Shown here: positions 49,640-58,839 of the stretch, one piece after another
Numbering within the stretch: position 1 is the stretch's first letter
Layout of the letters: every line of letters begins with the position of its first letter
Source: Frondihabitans sp. Leaf304
GTDB taxonomy: Bacteria > Actinomycetota > Actinomycetes > Actinomycetales > Microbacteriaceae
Direction: 5' to 3'
NCBI RefSeq assembly: GCF_001423105.1
Contig: NZ_LMNV01000002.1
Span: forward strand, 1,567,308-1,631,307
Length of the DNA: 64,000 nt
Notes under the pieces: model-generated
What the model was told of the DNA's origin: nothing
Seen by the model: the letters and a program-made list of their open reading frames with translations, nothing else
Databases searched by the model: none
Position numbers and translations under genes: made by a program

Positions 49640-50670
49640 CCGACTCCGTCCCCACGATTTACGACGTCGCCGCCGGTGCCGGTGTGTCGAAATCCGTCGT
49701 CTCCCGCGCCCTCTCCGGTGCCCCCGGAGTGGCACCGGCCACCCTGGCCCGGGTCAAGCAGATCGCCGCCGACCTCGGGTACGTCGCAAACGCGAACGCA
49801 CAGGGCATGTCAGCTCACCGCACCCACACTCTCGGAGTGTTCGTGCGAGACGCGGCGACCCCGTTCTACGGACACCTCCTTACCGCCTTTCAAGAGCAGG
49901 CCTCGGCCCGGGGTTACCGAGTGGTGACCGCGACGGGATCCGGGTCTTTTTCTCTGGTCGAAGAACGCCGCGCCCTCGAGACCCTCGTCTCTCTCCGGGT
50001 CGAGGCACTCATCGTCTGCAGCGGTGCGCTGCCGGTGACCGACGTCCTCCCGTTCGCCCGGCGAATGCCCACGGTGATCGCAGGGCGGCCCGAACGCGAC
50101 GCCTCGATCAGCAGCGTCTACTGCGACGAGTCGGGCGGCGGTCAGGGCCTCGCCGATCACCTCGTCGGGCTCGGTCACAGGCGGGTGGCCGTCATGACGC
50201 TGTCACCCACCTCGTCGCTGACGCAGGCAGCGCGAACCAGGGCGATGGTGCAGCGGCTCCGCTCGTCGCACGTCGACGTCGCCGAGATTCCCTGCGAAGA
50301 CTTCGGCGGCGAGCTCGACGGGGTGGATTCTCTCGTCCAGGCCGTGCTCGACTCGGGCAGTGTCACAGCCCTGATGGCCCCGAGCGACTCGTGGGCCGTC
50401 GCCGTGCTGGAAGCGCTTCAGCGCCGCGGGCTCTCAGCGCCACACGATCTCTCCGTCACCGGCTACGACGGCGTCACACCGTTCTTGAGCGAGCTGCTGG
50501 GCATCACTTCGTGGCGTCAGCCGCTCGGTCTCATCGGCACCCTGTCGGTGGATGACGTCGTCGATCAGATCGACGGCCGCTCCGCCGGCACCAGGCATCT
50601 CGCCGTCGACGGCGAACTCCTTCCCGGACGAACCGCTGGTTCGCCCGGAGAGTTCGCCGCCCTCCGTTAA
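49636..50670 (+). CDS. LacI-family transcriptional regulator
   Basis: This 344-residue regulator has the LacI helix-turn-helix TIYDVAAGAGVSKSVVSRALSGAPGVAPATLARVKQIAADLGYVANANAQGMSAHRT and a sugar-binding-protein-like effector domain. The GTG at 49636 overlaps the TetR stop. It is followed by a perfect palindrome TAGGGAACGTTCCCTA at 50720 and again at 51527, the likely operators, upstream of a 2H phosphoesterase gene and a Ugp-like importer. Confidence 0.9.
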   Translation: MTDSVPTIYDVAAGAGVSKSVVSRALSGAPGVAPATLARVKQIAADLGYVANANAQGMSAHRTHTLGVFVRDAATPFYGHLLTAFQEQASARGYRVVTATGSGSFSLVEERRALETLVSLRVEALIVCSGALPVTDVLPFARRMPTVIAGRPERDASISSVYCDESGGGQGLADHLVGLGHRRVAVMTLSPTSSLTQAARTRAMVQRLRSSHVDVAEIPCEDFGGELDGVDSLVQAVLDSGSVTALMAPSDSWAVAVLEALQRRGLSAPHDLSVTGYDGVTPFLSELLGITSWRQPLGLIGTLSVDDVVDQIDGRSAGTRHLAVDGELLPGRTAGSPGEFAALR

Positions 50671-50719
50671 TCCGTTCGACACCCTCGCCTCGCCCGAAGG
50701 CAACCTCTATGCCTCGAAA

Positions 50720-50735
50720 TAGGGAACGTTCCCTA
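50720..50735. promoter_or_regulatory. LacI-type operator before the 2H gene
   Basis: TAGGGAACGTTCCCTA is a perfect 16-bp palindrome 26 bp upstream of the GTG at 50762, identical to the site at 51527. Confidence 0.85.
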
Positions 50736-50761
50736 ACGGCAGCGAACCCGAACGAGAGAGC

Positions 50762-51418
50762 GTGAACGATCGAATGTCCCCGAAATCACCCCGCGACGAC
50801 AGCGACCCCTACCGCTACGGCATCTACCTTCGCCCTGACGCGCAGACCTGCAGAGCGGTGACCGTCATCACCGATCAACTCCGAGCGCAGTTCGGTCTCG
50901 TGTCAGCGGGCGCTTTCCCCCCGCACGCGACACTGGTCGGGAGCCAGCCCTTCGGCGCGGCCGAGAACGACGTGATCGACGTCGTCACATCGGCGCTGGC
51001 CGACCAGCCCGCTTTCGACGTGCACAACTCGGGCGTGCGCGCTCAGGGGATCGGCTTCGTGTACGACGTGCACCACCGTGCCGACGGGACCGTCAACGAC
51101 GATCTCTTCCGCCTGGCCGAGAAGATCGAAGCCACTGTCGCCCCGCTTCGTCGCCCGATGAGCTCGCCACCCCCGAATGATTTCGAGCCCGACAAATTCC
51201 GCGCGCACCTCTCGCTTGCGTCGCACGACCTCTACGTCAGGCCCGATCTCCACGACGAGGTCGGCGAATTCATCACCGAACTCGAGATACCCGTGCCCAC
51301 CCGCTTTCTCGGCCACAACGTCGCGCTCTACCGCACCTCGAGCCCCGACTGGTCTGGGCGCTGGTGGCAGACGATGACCTGGGAGCACGTCTTCACCTGG
51401 AACCTCGCGTCCTCCTGA
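50762..51418 (+). CDS. 2H phosphoesterase (2'-5' RNA ligase-like)
   Basis: This 218-residue protein has the two HxT/S motifs of 2H phosphoesterases: PPHATLVGS (His about 55) and RAHLSLASH (His about 149), with YGIYLRPDAQ at the N-terminus. Such enzymes hydrolyse or form 2',5' or cyclic phosphodiester bonds. It has its own copy of the operator used by the following importer, so it probably processes an imported phosphodiester rather than RNA (inference). GTG 50762 or ATG 50774 may be the start. Confidence 0.85.
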   Translation: MNDRMSPKSPRDDSDPYRYGIYLRPDAQTCRAVTVITDQLRAQFGLVSAGAFPPHATLVGSQPFGAAENDVIDVVTSALADQPAFDVHNSGVRAQGIGFVYDVHHRADGTVNDDLFRLAEKIEATVAPLRRPMSSPPPNDFEPDKFRAHLSLASHDLYVRPDLHDEVGEFITELEIPVPTRFLGHNVALYRTSSPDWSGRWWQTMTWEHVFTWNLASS

Positions 51419-51526
51419 TCGCTCCGTCGCGTGCGGTGTAAACGCCGCGTGAACGCTCGACGGCCAGACACCGATCGGCCTTGACCGGGTCGTCACCACT
51501 GCCGCAGAGTTATCGCGGTTTCCCAA

Positions 51527-51542
51527 TAGGGAACGTTCCCTA
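51527..51542. promoter_or_regulatory. LacI-type operator before the importer
   Basis: TAGGGAACGTTCCCTA, identical over all 16 bases to the site at 50720, lies 18 bp before the permease start. Confidence 0.88.
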
Positions 51543-51560
51543 CTACTCGAAAGGTGACCC

Positions 51561-52505
51561 ATGACGGTCTCGATTCGCGGACGACTCCGAGCACGCCCGG
51601 TCTCGATATCCGCAGCCACGACGCGTTCCTGGCTCCGTGCCGACCGGCGGTTCGGGGTCGCTCTGCTCGTGCCCGCCTTTGCCGTGTTCGCCGTGTTCGT
51701 GTTCTACCCGCTGGTCAAGGTCTTCTGGTTGAGCATGCAGGGCACCGATATCTTCGGCCAGCCGGCAGGCTTCGTCGGCGTCAAGAACTACGTGACGACC
51801 TTTACCGACCCGGAGTTCGGCAGGACGATGGCGCAGACGGCCATTTTCTGCCTCGCGGTGGTCTCGGGCCGGATCCTTCTCGGTCTCCTGATCACCATCC
51901 CCCTCACGGTGAAGCTGCGCGGCGTGCCGGTATTCCGGGCTCTGCTCACCTCGCCGATGGTCGTCTCGGTCTCGGCCGCCTCAGTCGCGTTCGCCGCGAT
52001 GCTGGCACCCGGCACAGGGCTTCTCAACTCGGTCATCACCCGCTTCGGCGGACCGGCGATCCCCTGGCTGACGAGCACCCGGTGGGCACTTGTCAGCGTC
52101 GTGATCGTCACCGTCTGGGGATCGATCGGCTTCACGGTGCTGCTGCTCCTCGGGGCATTCAGTGGTATCGACGCCGATGTCATCGAGGCCGCGCACCTCG
52201 ACGGGGCCGGGGCCGTCCGCACCCTGTGGTCGATCTCACTGCCGCTGGTGACACCGACGCTGTTCTTCGTCGTCGTGACCGGCACGGTCGAAGCCCTGAC
52301 GACCTTCGGCCAGATACAGATCCTCACCGGCGGCGGGCCGGCGGGCTCGACGACGACGCTGGTCTACGACATCTACCAGGCGGCGTTCGGTGCGGCGAGC
52401 GCGAACTTCGGTCTCGCCGCCGCGCTCGGAGTGGTGCTCTTCCTGCTCATCCTGGCGTTGTCACTGGTGCAGTTTGGTGTGCTCGAGAAGCGGGTGAACT
52501 ACTGA
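51561..52505 (+). CDS. ABC transporter permease, UgpA-like
   Basis: This 314-residue permease has six hydrophobic segments and the EAA loop DVIEAAHLDGAGAVRTLWSISLPLVTPTL. With the next two genes it forms a carbohydrate/glycerophosphodiester-type importer. AAAGGTG precedes the ATG. No ATPase gene is present. Confidence 0.92.
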   Translation: MTVSIRGRLRARPVSISAATTRSWLRADRRFGVALLVPAFAVFAVFVFYPLVKVFWLSMQGTDIFGQPAGFVGVKNYVTTFTDPEFGRTMAQTAIFCLAVVSGRILLGLLITIPLTVKLRGVPVFRALLTSPMVVSVSAASVAFAAMLAPGTGLLNSVITRFGGPAIPWLTSTRWALVSVVIVTVWGSIGFTVLLLLGAFSGIDADVIEAAHLDGAGAVRTLWSISLPLVTPTLFFVVVTGTVEALTTFGQIQILTGGGPAGSTTTLVYDIYQAAFGAASANFGLAAALGVVLFLLILALSLVQFGVLEKRVNY

Positions 52506-53335
52506 TGAGACGCTCGGCACGCTCGAGGATCCGGGCCACCCTCCTCTATGCCTGGCTCTGCGCGGCGGTTCTCGTCGTCTGCTTCCCCCTGTACTACATC
52601 TTTGTCGGCGCCCTGACCCCGACGGCGTGGCTGAATCGCGGACTCGAAGGCCTCATCCCGATCCACCTGACCCTCGACAACGTGATCCGCGCGACCGAAG
52701 TGATGCCGCTCGGTCGGCAGTTCCTGAACAGCCTCGCGGTCACGTTCGCGCAGACAGTGCTGCAGGTCTCGATCGGGATCGCTGCCGCCTACGCTCTCGT
52801 CTTCTGCCGCCTGCGGGGCACCCGCGCCCTCTTCCTCGTTCTGCTGTCGAGCATGATGATCCCGGCGGAGACGACCCTGATCGCCAATTACCTCACGGTG
52901 TCGTCCTGGCACCTCATCGATACGGTGCCCGTCGTCTTCCTGCCGTTCATGGCCTCGGCGCTCACCATCTTCCTGTTCCGGCAGGCGTTCCTCAGCTTCC
53001 CCGGGGAGCTGCGCGAAGCAGCACTCCTCGACGGCTCAGGGCATCTCCGGTTCCTCTTCGCGATGCTGCTGCCGATCACTCGGCCGACGCTCATCTCCGT
53101 CACTCTCGTCAGCGCGACCGCAGCCTGGAACGGCTTCTTCTGGCCGCTGCTCGTCACCAACTCGCCCGAGAACAGGACCATCCAGGTCGGCATCGCCCAG
53201 CTCTCGAGCGCCGAGGTGAACGACGTCGGCGTCGTCCTGGCCGGGGCCGCCATGGTGACGCTTCCCGTGCTCCTGCTGGTTCTGCTCGCCCAGCGCTTCC
53301 TTGCCGGCGGCATCACAGCCGGCGCCCTCAAGTAG
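52505..53335 (+). CDS. ABC transporter permease, UgpE-like
   Basis: This 276-residue permease starts at an ATG overlapping the previous stop (TGATGA). It has six hydrophobic segments and the EAA loop ELREAALLDGSGHLRFLFAMLLPITRPTLI, and ends with FLAGGITAGALK, typical of CUT1 permeases. Confidence 0.92.
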   Translation: MRRSARSRIRATLLYAWLCAAVLVVCFPLYYIFVGALTPTAWLNRGLEGLIPIHLTLDNVIRATEVMPLGRQFLNSLAVTFAQTVLQVSIGIAAAYALVFCRLRGTRALFLVLLSSMMIPAETTLIANYLTVSSWHLIDTVPVVFLPFMASALTIFLFRQAFLSFPGELREAALLDGSGHLRFLFAMLLPITRPTLISVTLVSATAAWNGFFWPLLVTNSPENRTIQVGIAQLSSAEVNDVGVVLAGAAMVTLPVLLLVLLAQRFLAGGITAGALK

Positions 53336-53405
53336 AACTCCGCCCCCGACCGGCCGCACCCCGCGGCATCCCCTCCCGTCCAGCTCGAAAGAAAGAGGCT
53401 CCCCA

Positions 53406-54755
53406 GTGTCATCTCGCCACCCCCTCCTCATTGCGGCCGCCGCGGCCGGAACCGCCGCGCTCCTCGCGCTCACCGGCTGCTCCAGCGCCGACTCTCCCTC
53501 CTCCGGGTCCTCTAGCGGTCCGGTGACCATCACGTTCTGGCACGAGATGGCCGGGCCCGCGGCAACGGAACTCACGGATCTCGTCGACCAGTTCAACAAG
53601 CAGGAGAAGGGGAAGATCACCGTCAAGGCGTCGTTCCAGGGCACGTATGCCGACGTGCAGACGAAGTACACCGCGTCGGTCCAGTCGGGATCGACCCCCG
53701 ACCTCCTCATGATGAACGACGTCTCCACGGGCTTCATGGTCGACTCGAAGCAGACGACGCCCCTGTCGACGTTCACCGCGAAAGACTCCTCGTTCGACGA
53801 GAACACCTTCCCGTCGGTCGTGCGCAAGTACTACGCCGCCTCCTCAGGCGGCCTCGCAGCCATGCCATTCTCGGTCTCTCAGCCGGTGCTCTACCTCAAC
53901 AAGAGCCTCGTGAAGAAGGCGGGGCTCGACGCCAGCAAGCCACCGACGACGCTCACCGAGCTCGCCACCTGGGCCTCGAAGATCCACTCCTCGACCGGCG
54001 CGTACGGAATGACCATGAACATGTCCGACTCGTGGATGCTCGAAGAGCTGTCCGCCTCGGGCGGGCAGGATTTCTGCACCCCCGACAACGGCCGAGGATC
54101 CGACAGGGTCACCGGGATCGACATGACGTCCGGCACGCAGGTGGCCTTCCTCCGTGAACTGCAGGCCCTGTTCACCGCGGGCACGGCTCTGAACCCCGGA
54201 ACCGACCCGAATGTCATGACCTCTTCGTTCGCCAGCAACAAGGTGGGAATGATGCTGACCTCGACGGGCGCATACACGACAGCCGACCCGACTAAGAAGA
54301 CCTCGGTCGTCTCCTCCTTCCCCACGACCTCCACGTCGACCGACGCCGGCGCGGTCGTCGGCGGCAACGCCCTCTGGATCTCGGGCAAGAACCACTCCGA
54401 CGCCCAGCAGAACGCTGCCTACGCGTTCGCGTCGTTCCTCCACTCGCCCGAGGTCCAGGCCGAGTGGGCGAACGCGACCGGGTACCTCGCGTCGAACACC
54501 GACGCTGCCGACACCACGGTCGGAAAGAAATCCCTTGCAGATCCGAACGTGGCCGCCATGTACAAGCAGCTCTCCGACACCCCCGCCAGCCAGGCGGCTG
54601 CGGGATGCCGGACCGGCGCCTTCCCCACGGTCCGCGCGACGGTCATCGGCGCCTTCAACAAGATCGTCGAAGGAGCCGACGTGACCTCGAGCATGAAGGC
54701 CGCCGAGACGAAGTCGGCCGAGCAGATCGCCGCCTACAACACGGCTGCCCAGTAG
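53406..54755 (+). CDS. ABC substrate-binding lipoprotein, UgpB-like
   Basis: This 449-residue lipoprotein has a signal ending LTGC. The mature part closely follows the UgpB pattern: TFWHEMAGPAATELTDLVDQFN, LLMMNDVSTGFMVDSK, PFSVSQPVLYLNKSLVKKAGLD, VVGGNALWISGK and FPTVRATVIGAFNKIVEG. UgpB proteins bind glycerol-3-phosphate or glycerophosphodiesters. GTG at 53406 follows AGAGG. It is the last gene of the importer operon. Substrate remains inference. Confidence 0.9.
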   Translation: MSSRHPLLIAAAAAGTAALLALTGCSSADSPSSGSSSGPVTITFWHEMAGPAATELTDLVDQFNKQEKGKITVKASFQGTYADVQTKYTASVQSGSTPDLLMMNDVSTGFMVDSKQTTPLSTFTAKDSSFDENTFPSVVRKYYAASSGGLAAMPFSVSQPVLYLNKSLVKKAGLDASKPPTTLTELATWASKIHSSTGAYGMTMNMSDSWMLEELSASGGQDFCTPDNGRGSDRVTGIDMTSGTQVAFLRELQALFTAGTALNPGTDPNVMTSSFASNKVGMMLTSTGAYTTADPTKKTSVVSSFPTTSTSTDAGAVVGGNALWISGKNHSDAQQNAAYAFASFLHSPEVQAEWANATGYLASNTDAADTTVGKKSLADPNVAAMYKQLSDTPASQAAAGCRTGAFPTVRATVIGAFNKIVEGADVTSSMKAAETKSAEQIAAYNTAAQ

Positions 54756-54852
54756 CGGCCTGGGCCGGCTCAGTTCGCCGTAATTGCTCGCGTCCATCGA
54801 CTGCACGGAGGGCGCGTCGTAGTCTTGACAGACCTGCTCGAGAGGAACGTCT

Positions 54853-55230
54853 GTGGGAGAACGACTCGACGCGGCTGCGCGGATCTCCGCCCGGACCGTG
54901 CGCGTGGCCTCGAAGACGCCGCTCGGCAAGCAGCTCAGAGAGAACATCGCGTTTGTCCGTCGCGTTGCTCGAGCCGCTGTCACCGAGGCCGTTGCCACTC
55001 CCCCGACCGCCACTTCGTCGCGAGACACCACCGCGCATGAAGGGCTCGAGCCGCAGCCCCGCGACGAGTTCGTTGCCGGCGACGACGAGCGATGCACCTG
55101 CCGCGAGCCGGCCTGGTGCGGGGCCACGAAGGGTGACGTCGTGCACGACCTGATGAGCCGCGGAATGCGCCTCGACCGCCCGCAGGCCGAAGCGATCTGG
55201 CGTGAGGCGCAAGACCGTCGCGTCGCTTGA
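54853..55230 (+). CDS. Hypothetical protein with Cys motif
   Basis: This 125-residue protein has a basic helical N-terminus (ISARTVRVASKTPLGKQLRENIAFVRRVARAAV) and a C-terminal CTCREPAWC cysteine cluster that might bind metal, followed by a helix. No family is recognised. GAGAGGAA precedes the GTG start. Confidence 0.65.
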   Translation: MGERLDAAARISARTVRVASKTPLGKQLRENIAFVRRVARAAVTEAVATPPTATSSRDTTAHEGLEPQPRDEFVAGDDERCTCREPAWCGATKGDVVHDLMSRGMRLDRPQAEAIWREAQDRRVA

Positions 55231-55292
55231 CGCGGTCGGTGAGCCCCTGGCTTCGGTGAGCCCCTTCCTTCCCGGCAGGGCACACTAAACGC

Positions 55293-55937
55293 ATGGAATA
55301 CGCGGGGGATCGCTGGGTCAGACACCTTCGCGACGGAACAACTCCCCGCGCGTGGCGTTCCGTGCTCGGCCTGTCGATCCTCATCCTCGCCAGCGCAGCG
55401 ATCCTGTTCGCCGAGTTCACCCATCTGTCCTTTGTCGTCGCGGACTTCGCTGGCCATGGCAGGGGCAGAGGCTCATCGGTCCTCCTCCCAGTTCTCCTCC
55501 TGGGCGTCGGTCTGTATTTCGCCATCTCCTCAAGGGACCGCAGCAAGTCCGATCGACGTGCCCTCGCTCTGATCCGGGCGTCGTCCAACCCCGCCTTCTA
55601 CCTGCCGGTTACCGACTCAGACTCGGGCGACGACCGCGTCGTGATGTGGACGGTCGACCGCGACGGCCTGCACGCCTGGACGCCGAGCTCGAAGACTCCG
55701 GTGAGGAGCGTGCCGTGGTCGACTCTTGAGACGATCACCCTCGCCGAGCAGTGGGTTTCACGGGCGGGAGCGAACCAGGCGTATGCGCTTGCGATCGATC
55801 TCGCGGACAACGACAGCATCGTCCTTCGATGTCGATCAACGATCGGCCGCTCGTACCCGGCAAGCGTCACCAAGCTCGACATCCTGATGCGCGTTCTGCG
55901 GTCGCTTCGCCGTGAGCTCGACCGTGCCGACAAATGA
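55293..55937 (+). CDS. Hypothetical membrane protein with PH-like domain
   Basis: This 214-residue protein has two hydrophobic segments (about residues 23-47 and 62-80) and a soluble C-terminus (VMWTVDRDGLHAWTPSSKTPVRSVPWSTLETITLAEQW) that looks like a bacterial PH/YcxB-type domain. Function unknown. Confidence 0.7.
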   Translation: MEYAGDRWVRHLRDGTTPRAWRSVLGLSILILASAAILFAEFTHLSFVVADFAGHGRGRGSSVLLPVLLLGVGLYFAISSRDRSKSDRRALALIRASSNPAFYLPVTDSDSGDDRVVMWTVDRDGLHAWTPSSKTPVRSVPWSTLETITLAEQWVSRAGANQAYALAIDLADNDSIVLRCRSTIGRSYPASVTKLDILMRVLRSLRRELDRADK

Positions 55938-56075
55938 CAACGAGACCACGCCTTGGGGCGTCCCCCACCCCACGAGCGAAAGGCGGCACCGCATGACGAA
56001 CCCCGGCAGAGCGAGGCGGTCGGATGTCACGGACGGGCCGCGCGCGATATTGGCGATTGACGGTTTACTTCCTCT

Positions 56076-57020
56076 ATGAAACTCACCGACGACCTGACCC
56101 GCGGCGACTGGACGCGGGAGCGCTTCGGGCCCGGGTGGTCGGTGGCGGGCACCGTGGGGTCGGGCTTTGAGGCGTACGCCCGGATCCTTCACCCGGTTCC
56201 CGCCAGCCGTGTTGACCTCGACGTGCCGCGCCAGCTGCCGTATGGCATGCCGACCATTGTCGAAGAGACGGTCTGGCCCTGGGCCGAGCTCGCCCGGCGC
56301 AATGGGCGGAGCATGCACCCCCTCGTGCAGTCCAGGCGCCTCAATGACGACGAATCGCGCATGCATTTCGACGACGGCTGGTATTGCGGGCAGACCCGGT
56401 CCGGCTTCCTCGAACCCGAGTACCTCGCCGATATCGTGACTCGACTCACACCCGAGACGACGACCCCTGGTGATCTCACGGTAGGCGTCTGGGAGGGATG
56501 GGGAGAGCTGCAGGGCACCGGCGTCGTCTACACCGCCTCGGGAGACGACGGGTCTGCTCAGGCTGCCTACGACGAGGCCTTCCGGGCAAGCGTCGCTCCG
56601 GAGGTTCGCGAGGCACTGGCGAGAACCCGATACCAGCCGCCGCGACTGTTCCGTCGTCGCCCGGTCGTGCCACCGCTTCTGCTCGAGCTGCCGGATCGCC
56701 GGTACTTGATGTTCGCGACCGACGCCGCCGAACTCAGCAACCCCGACTGGCCCTTGACGGCCGGGATCGGTTGGGACGACGAGTCCGAGGGCGTGATGCC
56801 GCAGCTCGTATGGCCAGCAGACTCCGCCTGGTGCATCGCCTCCGAGATCGACTTCGACTTCACCCTCGTCGGCGGAACACGGGCGGCGATCGCTGCCGTT
56901 CTCGACTCGCCGATTCTCGAGACCTACGAGGTGCAGCCGGACGACGACGTGTCGTGGGATGGCGACGTCGTCAACGAGTTCCGCGAGCCGGCTCCGCAGC
57001 TGCGCAATCCGTTTGCGTGA
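56076..57020 (+). CDS. Hypothetical protein, 314 residues
   Basis: The protein is soluble and rich in Trp and Tyr (MKLTDDLTRGDWTRERFGPGWSVAGTVGSGFEAYARILHPV..., VGVWEGWGELQGTGV, RYLMFATDAAELSNPDWP). The pattern is reminiscent of actinobacterial proteins of unknown function; I cannot assign a domain. Its own promoter must lie in the 138 bp upstream. The ATG at 56076 lacks an obvious ribosome site. Confidence 0.75.
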   Translation: MKLTDDLTRGDWTRERFGPGWSVAGTVGSGFEAYARILHPVPASRVDLDVPRQLPYGMPTIVEETVWPWAELARRNGRSMHPLVQSRRLNDDESRMHFDDGWYCGQTRSGFLEPEYLADIVTRLTPETTTPGDLTVGVWEGWGELQGTGVVYTASGDDGSAQAAYDEAFRASVAPEVREALARTRYQPPRLFRRRPVVPPLLLELPDRRYLMFATDAAELSNPDWPLTAGIGWDDESEGVMPQLVWPADSAWCIASEIDFDFTLVGGTRAAIAAVLDSPILETYEVQPDDDVSWDGDVVNEFREPAPQLRNPFA

Positions 57021-57086
57021 CTTCCGCTGTCGGATCCTCGCCGACTCACCCTGCCTCACTAGCAAGAACGCTCTGCGGCATCCCCG

Positions 57087-57302
57087 CTACAGCTTCACGA
57101 AAACGACCATCAGGGCAGCCAAGGCGAACGCGACGAGAACGAAGCCCCAGACGAACCAGGGCCTGACGGGCGCAGTTCGCCACGAGTCGGCCCGCCCGAC
57201 CACCTCGCGTCGATTGCCTCGAATCGCACCGATCACGAGCAGTCCGACCCCGACGGCAAAGATCGGGATGACGACCGCGACAATGAGAATGTCTCGAAGC
57301 AT
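57087..57302 (-). CDS. Small two-helix membrane protein
   Basis: This 71-residue protein has hydrophobic segments at residues 4-27 and 48-70 with a basic loop NRREVVGRADSWRTAPVRP between. No family recognised. Confidence 0.65.
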   Translation of the reverse strand: MLRDILIVAVVIPIFAVGVGLLVIGAIRGNRREVVGRADSWRTAPVRPWFVWGFVLVAFALAALMVVFVKL

Positions 57303-57404
57303 GGTGTGACCTTAGGCGATCGGATAGCTCATCGTCGTTCGTGCTTCACCCCGTGGGCAGAAGAGCCCCTAGCCGCCCGCTGTCGAACCCGCGAGCATTC
57401 GAGC

Positions 57405-57773
57405 ATGCAGGCAACAGTCACCGACACTCGCGACCGCACGGACCGGGCTCCCGTATCAGCGCGGGGATGGATAGCGCTCGCACTGAGCCTCGTCGCGACC
57501 TTTGCCACCCTGGCGGCCATCATGCCCCTGGCTACGGGCTCGGGGGTTCCGGCACTGCCCTGGGGTGCGCTACAGCCCCTCTTCGGCCCTGCGCTCTACT
57601 TGTGCTGGCCGATTATCTTCGCGGCGATCATCGTCGACCTCGCTGCTGGAATCCGGGGTGGAAACAACCGCGCCGCAGCACTTGTCGGCGGTATCCTGCT
57701 GGCGCTCGTCGGGGCCTACGCTGTGATCGTCTTCGCGGTCGACGTCAACGAGTTGACGCGCTTCGCAGCCTGA
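57405..57773 (+). CDS. Hypothetical three-helix membrane protein
   Basis: This 122-residue protein has a charged N-terminus and three hydrophobic segments (about residues 20-42, 55-78 and 88-112). The ATG at 57405 (MQATVTDTRD) was chosen as the upstream extension is not membrane-like. Function unknown. Confidence 0.6.
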   Translation: MQATVTDTRDRTDRAPVSARGWIALALSLVATFATLAAIMPLATGSGVPALPWGALQPLFGPALYLCWPIIFAAIIVDLAAGIRGGNNRAAALVGGILLALVGAYAVIVFAVDVNELTRFAA

Positions 57774-57825
57774 GTCCAGGCCGCCCCGGCACCGCGGGCG
57801 CCAACAGGAGTCGGATCACAATTAG

Positions 57826-58404
57826 CTACGTCCGAGTCGCGGCGGTCTTGATCAGAGACCTGAGCGTCGAGGGGTCGATACCGCCCAGGATCCTGGCGCT
57901 CACCCGGCCCCTCGGATCGACGACGATCGTCGTCGGAGTGGCGTTCGGCCCGCGCGTGCCGGCAAACGCCAGCTGCACAGCCCCCGTTTCGACGTCAGAT
58001 ACCGTGTCGTAGCGCACCTTGAATGTGCGGAGGAATGCGGCGGCAGTCTGGTCGTCGTCGCGCACGTCGACCCCGAGGAACGTCGAGGTCGATGCGTTCT
58101 CGACGCTGAGCTTTTGAAGGTCGTTCGCCTCGGCACGGCAGGGCGGGCACGAGGCGTACCAGAAGTTGACGACCAGCACTTTGCCGCGGTAATCCTCCGC
58201 AGTCCGCTTCGAGCCGTCGAGCAGCGACGTGCTGAACTTCACTGGACTCCGGGATTGGGCGACGGAGTACTCCGTGACCTGACCGGCTCCCGACGGCGTC
58301 AGATCTCCCTGCGACAGGCCCTGCGACGTGCACCCGGAGGCCACGAGCGCGACTGCGAGACCGGCCAGCACCGCTATCGGGCCCCCACGACGTGTCATCA
58401 CCAT
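57826..58404 (-). CDS. TlpA/ResA-like thioredoxin-fold lipoprotein
   Basis: This 192-residue protein has a lipoprotein signal ending ASGC and a thioredoxin-like domain: RGKVLVVNFWYASCPPCRAEANDLQKL with the CPPC redox pair, FLGVDVRDDDQTAAAFLRTFKVRYDTVSD and TPTTIVVDPRGRVSARILGGID with the cis-Pro. It acts outside the membrane as a thiol reductase, as in cytochrome c maturation. No ccs genes are adjacent. Confidence 0.9.
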   Translation of the reverse strand: MVMTRRGGPIAVLAGLAVALVASGCTSQGLSQGDLTPSGAGQVTEYSVAQSRSPVKFSTSLLDGSKRTAEDYRGKVLVVNFWYASCPPCRAEANDLQKLSVENASTSTFLGVDVRDDDQTAAAFLRTFKVRYDTVSDVETGAVQLAFAGTRGPNATPTTIVVDPRGRVSARILGGIDPSTLRSLIKTAATRT

Positions 58405-58461
58405 CGAATCCTAGAGGCGGAGTCACCCACCGAAGCCCACCCGGCTAGGTAGTCTCGCGTC

Positions 58462-58749
58462 ATGGCAGCTGAGGAGCGACGCACGATCGACATGTCGTGC
58501 GATTACGGGGCGGACTGGCCCCTCTGGGCAGACGGCATGACCGACGGCGAGTCGCTCGGCCTCTCCCCGGCACTCGCGCAGAAGATCCTCGCCTGGAACG
58601 ACTACTACCTGGCCCACGCGAGGCCGAACCAGTCGTGGCTCGTCTCGAAAGAGAGCGACGTCCGGTGGCTCGAAGAGGGCAGGCGGCTCAGTGAGCACTT
58701 TCGCGCCGAGCTGCGGGGCGTCGCCGACGTCACCTACTCGCAGCGGTGA
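58462..58749 (+). CDS. Conserved hypothetical protein, 95 residues
   Basis: The protein (MSCDYGADWPLWADGMTDGESLGLSPALAQKILAWNDYYLAHARP...) is acidic, Trp-rich and soluble. The pattern recurs in actinobacteria to my knowledge, but no function is known. Confidence 0.7.
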   Translation: MAAEERRTIDMSCDYGADWPLWADGMTDGESLGLSPALAQKILAWNDYYLAHARPNQSWLVSKESDVRWLEEGRRLSEHFRAELRGVADVTYSQR

Positions 58750-58769
58750 CCGTCGCCACCACCCGCGCC

Positions 58770-58839
58770 GCCGGGTGAGTGTCCACGATCTGCTGATCGC
58801 AGGCGCCTGGCACTAGCCGATCGTGGACAGTCACCCGGC
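58770..58839. terminator. 70-bp inverted repeat between convergent genes
   Basis: GCCGGGTGAGTGTCCACGAT and its counterpart ATCGTGGACAGTCACCCGGC pair with one mismatch around a 28-bp spacer. The right end overlaps the MarR stop codon. It may be a bidirectional terminator or a further repeat family. Confidence 0.6.
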
